From positions 1 through 10,374 of the forward strand of contig PLSN01000040.1 of assembly GCA_003165135.1 (NCBI GenBank): a DNA stretch of 10,374 nucleotides. The letters are read 5' to 3'. The first letter of the stretch is position 1. Each line of letters starts with the position of its first letter. Shown piece after piece: positions 6,397 to 10,374 of the stretch. The notes under the pieces are model-generated. The model saw nothing but the letters and a program-made list of their open reading frames with translations. It was not told the DNA's origin and did not search any database. The translations under genes were made by a program, and so were the position numbers. The DNA comes from Bacteroidota bacterium. GTDB lineage: Bacteria > Bacteroidota > Bacteroidia > Chitinophagales > LD1.

Positions 6397-8520
6397 CTAC
6401 TTGATGATCCCTGCTATCCTCCATATATTCCATACGTTCATAAAGAATGGATGATAATTATTTCTGCGGGCCTGCTCTTCTTCGCGCAGCCAGAAGTGCA
6501 GATCGCTGGCCATGTATAAATACCCGAAATGATACGAGGTATGGTCCCATCGCCGGGCAGCAATGGACGAAAGCGGATAGCGGTAATGCAGCTGACGGCG
6601 GTTTACGATCTGCTGCGCCTGTGCTCGGACCTCAGTGGCTTTTTGCAATAATGAATCACCACTGAAATGTTGTTTATGTATAGCTGCCTCTCGCCGCTCC
6701 AGGATATATTGCAGTGTATAGTACCTGTGCAGCGCGCGTAGTCCTGTTATCTCGATACCATCAGCCCATTCATTTGCCACTGAGTCTTTAGCGGGAGGCA
6801 TATCTCGTATGAGCGCTGCCGTCTTATCAGCGAAGCCTTTCAGCTCCGGCAATATATGTTGCTGTACCTGTGTTATGATACTATCACCGGCCTTGCCTTC
6901 CAGAAATTTATACGACCACTGCGGGCGGGGCTCATAGGCATTGTTGAGGCCCTTGATATTTAGTTCGTCTGTGATCGTCATCGCGGTCATCCATCGCATC
7001 AGGTCGCCGTCTTTCAGGTATTGTTGCTGCAGGTTCAGGCCTTTGTTCAGTGCATTGGCGTCAGCATCATTGCTCACCTGATGAGCATACATGGCAGGTG
7101 TGCGTTTCTCCGCTTTACCATCATAGCTATACTGCCAGCTCCAGCGCGCGATGCTCCAGTCAAACAACCAATAGCCCCACTCCCACCCCGAACTAAAGGT
7201 CAGATGGCCCGGTACGCCATACTTCACGCAGGTATCGATATCACTCAGTCGAGCCGACAGATAGGGCAGCAGAAACATCGGCACCGAATTGTCAAAGGTG
7301 ATCCAGTATGCCGACTCAGGATAGTACCATGTCTCGCGCTCTTTCATTTGGTCGAGCAGAAACTCAAACTGGTGCCGCTGATTTTTATTTTCATACACAG
7401 GTGCATTGGGTTCCGTCATATCGTAGAACATCACCGTATGCACCAGCACGCCGCGTTGTTTGTCGAGTGCCAGTGCCGCCTGGTCAAGGTTGGTATTTTT
7501 ATGCTCAGTGCTTACCTCATTGACATGCTTTACTACATGCTGCCGGCCTGTGAGTTTTGTTTGACTGTGCTCCGCGAGCCAGCTAATGATATATTGCCTT
7601 AGTTCAGTTTTCTTACTGGCATTACCTGCTATAAATTCCGCAGTCGAAAACTCCATGCTCAGGTAGTCCCAGTGGGCCTGCAGCAGCCACTCCAGGTTTT
7701 TTTCGATCTGCTTTTTTTGATTCACAGGCCCGCTGTATAGTTGAAAAGATTTCTGCTGTATCATATGCAGTGAGATGTCGGCTCCCGCCAGTATGCCCCT
7801 GCTATGCGCATAATCGACAAAGGCCTTGGCATGTGCGGGCCATAGTTTTCTGTCGATATCATTCAGCAGGCAAAATTCAAAATAGTTCTGCCCGTTTCGC
7901 ACCAGCCAGTCTATATATTGCCTGATGTCTGCCAGTGCATTGGGGCTATTCTGGTCGAGTAGCTGCTCAGTCAGCTCCAGCGGATGCTGGGTATGCAGGT
8001 GAAAACCTTTTTTGTCAAAGAGGGGATCGCCGCTGAATGTCATATCCCGCTCCTCTGCAGGCCAACCAGCAGTCCAATGAGGTATGACGGACTCGCGCGG
8101 ATGATAAAACCTGAAACCAAGATGCTCCTGCAATAAACCATACAAGCCAAAACTGACACCCTGCCAGGAGGAGGCACTCAACTCATATACCTGATGGCCG
8201 CTGATCTTTTTGATGCTCCAGGTATAATTATGCGCCGGGAAATTCCGATAAGGATAGGTTGCTTTTTGAGCAAAGCTGTTTAAACGAGAGGCGGAATCTC
8301 TGTTGATCGATGGTAGTTTGATAAGCACCTTTGCCGAGGGGTCATTGAGTGAGACCCGACAACCACATGCCTGACCTAAGAGCTGCTGCACATCCGCAAT
8401 GCTCGCAGCAGTGATAGATGTATCCATGAGGCCAGGCGGCGCAATGATGCTGACAGTAGTTTGTGCATTACTGCTTACTGAGAGAAGCAGGCATACGAAA
8501 ATGAGGACATAATATTTCAT
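6397..8520 (-). CDS. Secreted glycoside-hydrolase-like protein, GH20/GH67-type N-domain
   Basis: 707 residues. A Sec signal peptide (1-20, VSSNAQ end) directs it to the periplasm or beyond. Residues about 22-150 resemble the N-terminal alpha/beta domain of GH20 and GH67 enzymes; the segment ASSWQGVSFGLYGLLQEHLG (116-135) followed by FRFYHPRESVIP (136-147) is the clearest sign. Residues about 165-460 look like a TIM-barrel region with acidic and aromatic strand ends: FEFCLLND (214-221), LSMEFSTAEF (287-296, E290), WYYPESAYWITFDNS (398-412, E402, D410) and SSGWEWGYW (443-451, E447). The last 240 residues look helical and rich in Trp and Tyr. Activity on a uronic-acid or aminosugar glycan is only a guess; catalytic residues cannot be assigned by eye. 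There is no T9SS tail and no lipobox. A DUF4838-type relation is possible. No SusC/SusD or other carbohydrate genes lie nearby, so it is not in a visible polysaccharide utilisation locus. Confidence 0.7.
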   Translation of the reverse strand: MKYYVLIFVCLLLSVSSNAQTTVSIIAPPGLMDTSITAASIADVQQLLGQACGCRVSLNDPSAKVLIKLPSINRDSASRLNSFAQKATYPYRNFPAHNYTWSIKKISGHQVYELSASSWQGVSFGLYGLLQEHLGFRFYHPRESVIPHWTAGWPAEERDMTFSGDPLFDKKGFHLHTQHPLELTEQLLDQNSPNALADIRQYIDWLVRNGQNYFEFCLLNDIDRKLWPAHAKAFVDYAHSRGILAGADISLHMIQQKSFQLYSGPVNQKKQIEKNLEWLLQAHWDYLSMEFSTAEFIAGNASKKTELRQYIISWLAEHSQTKLTGRQHVVKHVNEVSTEHKNTNLDQAALALDKQRGVLVHTVMFYDMTEPNAPVYENKNQRHQFEFLLDQMKERETWYYPESAYWITFDNSVPMFLLPYLSARLSDIDTCVKYGVPGHLTFSSGWEWGYWLFDWSIARWSWQYSYDGKAEKRTPAMYAHQVSNDADANALNKGLNLQQQYLKDGDLMRWMTAMTITDELNIKGLNNAYEPRPQWSYKFLEGKAGDSIITQVQQHILPELKGFADKTAALIRDMPPAKDSVANEWADGIEITGLRALHRYYTLQYILERREAAIHKQHFSGDSLLQKATEVRAQAQQIVNRRQLHYRYPLSSIAARRWDHTSYHFGYLYMASDLHFWLREEEQARRNNYHPFFMNVWNIWRIAGIIK

Positions 8521-8602
8521 AGCCTGAAGGTAAAAATATGCGGGGTAGTTTTGGAAAGAAAATACTTGTCACTCATCCTCGTCTCCTGGCATACTACTGC
8601 CT

Positions 8603-8998
8603 TCACTGATGTAGCAACATCCATGAAGTCCCAAACCTGTCGCGCAGCACTGCGTACCTGGATGCAAACGGGGTTTGTTGCATTTTTGTAAATATTTGGC
8701 CACCATCAGCCAGCAGCTCATACACACTTTCGGCCTCTGACGCGCTATCCATGATAAGAGTAAGGTAGGCGCTGCGCATAGGTTCTGCGTGTGGAATGTC
8801 AGCACCGATCAGCACTGTTCCGCCTATCTCCATCCGGGCATGAATTACTTTATCCTCCCGCTCTTTCGCCAGTTCTGCGGCATGCGGCGTTTCGCCAAAG
8901 GTGGCCATGGATATAAGTTTGCCGTTGAGGTGCTTTTCGTAAAACTGAAACGCCTCACGGCAGGTTTCCTTGTAGTTCACATAAATATGCAGCTTCAT
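8603..8998 (-). CDS. VOC-family protein, PhnB-like
   Basis: 131 residues starting at MKLHIYVNYK. The open frame extends 15 codons upstream to 9043, but those codons (MCLLPLLFIFAKNIF) are not family-like, and the family normally starts with M-K-L-H-P-Y-L-N-F, so 8998 is preferred. Typical PhnB/YjdN-type features are EAFQFYEKHLNGK (15-27), TFGETP (33-38), DKVIHARMEIGGTVLIGAD (49-67), the second half SEAESVYELLADGG (87-100), and the ending RYAVLRDRFGTSWMLLHQ (114-131). The fold is a cytoplasmic betaalphabetabetabeta dimer. Members are often annotated as glyoxalase or 3-demethylubiquinone methyltransferase-like, but no specific reaction can be assigned. It is the first of three same-strand genes, with an 82-bp gap to the next. 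Confidence 0.9.
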   Translation of the reverse strand: MKLHIYVNYKETCREAFQFYEKHLNGKLISMATFGETPHAAELAKEREDKVIHARMEIGGTVLIGADIPHAEPMRSAYLTLIMDSASEAESVYELLADGGQIFTKMQQTPFASRYAVLRDRFGTSWMLLHQ

Positions 8999-9012
8999 AA
9001 AAATGTTTTTTG

Positions 9013-9020
9013 CAAAAATA
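9013..9020 (-). promoter_or_regulatory. Possible -7 element for the VOC gene
   Basis: On the minus strand this reads TATTTTTG, a full match to the Bacteroidota TAnnTTTG consensus. It lies 14 bp upstream of the start codon, which would give a very short leader. No TTG -33 element is seen at the right distance, and A/T runs make chance matches likely. Confidence 0.25.
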
Positions 9021-9065
9021 AAAAGGAGCGGCAATAAACACACACTGGTCTAAGTTTAAAACCAC

Positions 9066-9271
9066 AAGTGTTCGGAACCACGCTCAAACGCAGACCTGAC
9101 GGCAGATTCAAACCACCTCCCTGCTCCTCCTTATCCAAAGAGGAGAGCTAACAGCCATGCCGGTTTTACCTCTAGCCAAGGTGTATTTTGTATTGTTCCC
9201 CTCCTGTTTTAGAGGGGTTAGGGGTGGTAAATCGGCTTACAGCGGGCACTTTCAGCATGTTTCGAACACTT
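9066..9271. repeat. Degenerate inverted-repeat element of about 206 bp
   Basis: AAGTGTTCG (9066-9074) and CGAACACTT (9263-9271) are perfect 9-bp inverted ends. The inner arms also align imperfectly in inverted orientation, for example gattcaaaccacc (9106-9118) with ccacccctaacccc read on the other strand from 9231. Each arm carries its own hairpin: CTCCTC/GAGGAG (9124-9129, 9140-9145) and CCCCTC/GAGGGG (9198-9203, 9212-9217). It looks like a decayed palindromic or MITE-like repeat without a transposase. Confidence 0.4.
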
Positions 9272-9276
9272 ATGGA
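9263..9276. repeat. 14-bp dispersed repeat, copy 2
   Basis: Exact second copy of cgaacacttatgga found at 35-48. It overlaps the right end of the degenerate inverted-repeat element, which links the two observations. Confidence 0.5.
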
Positions 9277-9344
9277 TGGAATCTTCGACCAGAGGGGAGA
9301 CCAACGACTCCGTAGCGTGTGTGAATCATGTAACTCTTAGTCGG

Positions 9345-9380
9345 AATTGTGTAAATACTTATAGCATAAGTAGCGCAATT
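9345..9380. other. Long hairpin with two stems
   Basis: An inner perfect 7-bp stem TACTTAT (9356-9362) and ATAAGTA (9366-9372) has a 3-nt AGC loop. It sits on an outer 8-bp stem AATTGTGT (9345-9352) and GCGCAATT (9373-9380), which includes two G-U pairs, with a 3-nt AAA bulge. TT follows directly, so on the plus strand it ends in TTTT. It could be a terminator-like structure, a structured RNA piece or a recombination-type palindrome. Confidence 0.4.
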
Positions 9381-9535
9381 TTGTTCGGGAGAATTAACCA
9401 GCTTTTTGGGGTCTTTTTTCCCCACCCCACTATCGATCATTGGGGAAATCAGCCTCTAACAGCCCTTTATACCATTGGCATGGATTTTACTTTATAAAAT
9501 ATGATTAAGTCAATAACAATATAAATCCCACATAT

Positions 9536-10374
9536 ATGAAATCAATATTTGCCATAACCGCCGCAGTGATCCTGCTTTCACTGAGTTCCTGTGTGACCAA
9601 GAAAAATTACCTGGCTATGCAGAGCCAGTTGTCACAATCTCTGAAGGACTGCAATGACCAGAAGGATAAACTCGCCAACCGGCTGAGTAGCTGTGAGACT
9701 GACCTTGCTATGTCGCGCAATTCGCTCGGCGGCAAGAGTGATGAATTTAACCTCCTCAAATCACAACTCGCCGACTGCCAATCGCAGCGCGATAAGCAGC
9801 TCACTCAGGTGGGAGACCTCACCGTACTGTCCAAAGGTGCTAATGACAATATCAGCCAGACACTGTCACAACTAAAGGACAAAGATCAGTACATACAAAT
9901 GCTGCTCGCTGCCAAAAACAAGGCTGACTCTATCAACCTCGCACTGGCAATAAATCTCAAAGGTGTGCTCAAAGAGGGCCTGGATGATAAAGACGTAGAC
10001 ATCAAGGTGGACAAAACAGTAGTATATATCAACCTCTCTGACAAAATGATGTATAACTCCGGTAGCTATACCATCACCGACAGGGCCAAGCAGGTACTGG
10101 GCAAGATAGCCTCCATCGTAGCCTCACGGCCTGAAGTAGATGTGATGGTAGAAGGATATACTGACAATAATCCTATCCATACCAACTGTATAGATGACAA
10201 CTGGGACCTGAGTGTCAAACGCGCCACGAGCGTAGTGCGCGTACTGCAAAAAGACTATGCCGTCGATCCCAATAAACTCATAGCCGCAGGCCGCGGGGAG
10301 TATAACCAACTAGTACCAAACGATAATGCGGAGGACATGCAGACCAACCGCCGCACACGCATCATCATACTGCC
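9536..10374 (+). CDS. OmpA-family lipoprotein with coiled coil (3' end cut by the window)
   Basis: 279 complete codons are present; the frame is open at the window end. The N-terminus is a lipoprotein signal (ILLSLSSC, C19). Residues about 25-140 are rich in Gln, Lys, Asp and Leu and predict a coiled-coil spacer (QLSQSLKDCNDQKDKLANRL at 31-50). Residues about 150-280 form an OmpA/MotB peptidoglycan-binding domain: VEGYTDNNP (205-213, D210), NWDLSVKRA (222-230, R229), and NRRTRIII (271-278). D210 and R229 match the residues that contact diaminopimelate in OmpA. It probably tethers the outer membrane to peptidoglycan. Related proteins end a few dozen residues after NRRT, so little is missing. 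The start is fixed by the signal peptide; the two flanking repeats lie upstream. No downstream neighbour can be seen. Confidence 0.92.
   Translation, partial: MKSIFAITAAVILLSLSSCVTKKNYLAMQSQLSQSLKDCNDQKDKLANRLSSCETDLAMSRNSLGGKSDEFNLLKSQLADCQSQRDKQLTQVGDLTVLSKGANDNISQTLSQLKDKDQYIQMLLAAKNKADSINLALAINLKGVLKEGLDDKDVDIKVDKTVVYINLSDKMMYNSGSYTITDRAKQVLGKIASIVASRPEVDVMVEGYTDNNPIHTNCIDDNWDLSVKRATSVVRVLQKDYAVDPNKLIAAGRGEYNQLVPNDNAEDMQTNRRTRIIIL

Larger units (their letters stand above)
8999..9535. other. Repeat-rich gene-free stretch
   Basis: 537 bp between divergently transcribed genes with no convincing gene. A 73-codon frame at 9276-9497 has no recognisable domain and overlaps palindromes, so it is not called. 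The stretch holds an imperfect inverted repeat (9066-9271) with two internal hairpins, a copy of the 14-bp repeat (9263-9276), a long hairpin (9345-9380) and a short G/C hairpin with a T-rich loop (9407-9424). Promoters for both flanking genes should also lie here. Confidence 0.6.

Noticed and set aside
7021..7602. 193-codon plus-strand frame opposite the glycosidase-like gene
   Set aside because: Its sequence is a Cys/His/Arg-rich antisense reading with no domain, while the minus-strand frame has a signal peptide and coherent domain structure.
8999..9043. 15-codon N-terminal extension of the VOC protein
   Set aside because: Hydrophobic and not family-like; the conserved domain begins at the ATG at 8998, and a possible -7 element overlaps the extension.
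9356..9372. Possible dif or other Xer recombination site
   Set aside because: The arms are 7 bp with a 3-bp centre, unlike the 11-6-11 layout of dif, and no recombinase gene is present.
9276..9497. 73-codon open frame upstream of the OmpA gene
   Set aside because: No recognisable domain or signal, no ribosome-binding or promoter support, and it runs through the palindromes at 9345-9380 and 9407-9424; most likely chance.

Overview
The window looks like chromosomal DNA from a member of the Bacteroidota, most likely near the Chitinophagaceae (the family placement is inference). The signs are two secreted proteins with type IX secretion (T9SS) C-terminal sorting domains, several SPII lipoproteins, an MlaE/MlaF pair of the Bacteroidota type, an OmpA-type lipoprotein with a TD..NP / NWDLS / NRRTRI domain, A-rich start regions without Shine-Dalgarno sequences, and G/C-run hairpins in the intergenic gaps. 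No tRNA, rRNA, CRISPR array, transposase, integrase or phage gene was seen.

Layout. 1-162 is a non-coding leader with a short hairpin and a 14-bp sequence that recurs near 9270. 163-1512 and 1701-3128 (+) are tandem paralogues built from seven units of about 49 residues, probably seven-bladed beta-propellers, followed by nearly identical T9SS sorting domains. 3175-3879 (-) is a PKD-domain lipoprotein convergent with the second propeller gene. 3880-4205 is a gene-free stretch ending in stacked inverted repeats just before mlaE. 4206-4958 and 5106-5867 (+) encode the permease and ATPase of an Mla-type lipid transporter, separated by an AT-rich element with 15-bp inverted ends. 5913-6332, 6397-8520 and 8603-8998 (-) are three co-directional genes: a small lipoprotein, a 707-residue secreted glycoside-hydrolase-like protein, and a PhnB-type VOC protein. 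8999-9535 is gene-free and rich in inverted repeats. 9536-10374 (+) is an OmpA-family lipoprotein cut by the window end.

Function. Most products belong to the cell envelope or are secreted: propellers for display or release by T9SS, three lipoproteins, a periplasmic or surface carbohydrate-active-like enzyme, and a lipid-transport ABC module for outer-membrane maintenance. They do not form one obvious pathway. No defence, secondary-metabolite or mobile gene system is visible. The items most worth a second look are the nested hairpins before mlaE, the MITE-like insert between mlaE and mlaF, the unclassified 707-residue enzyme, and the repeat architecture of the propeller pair.
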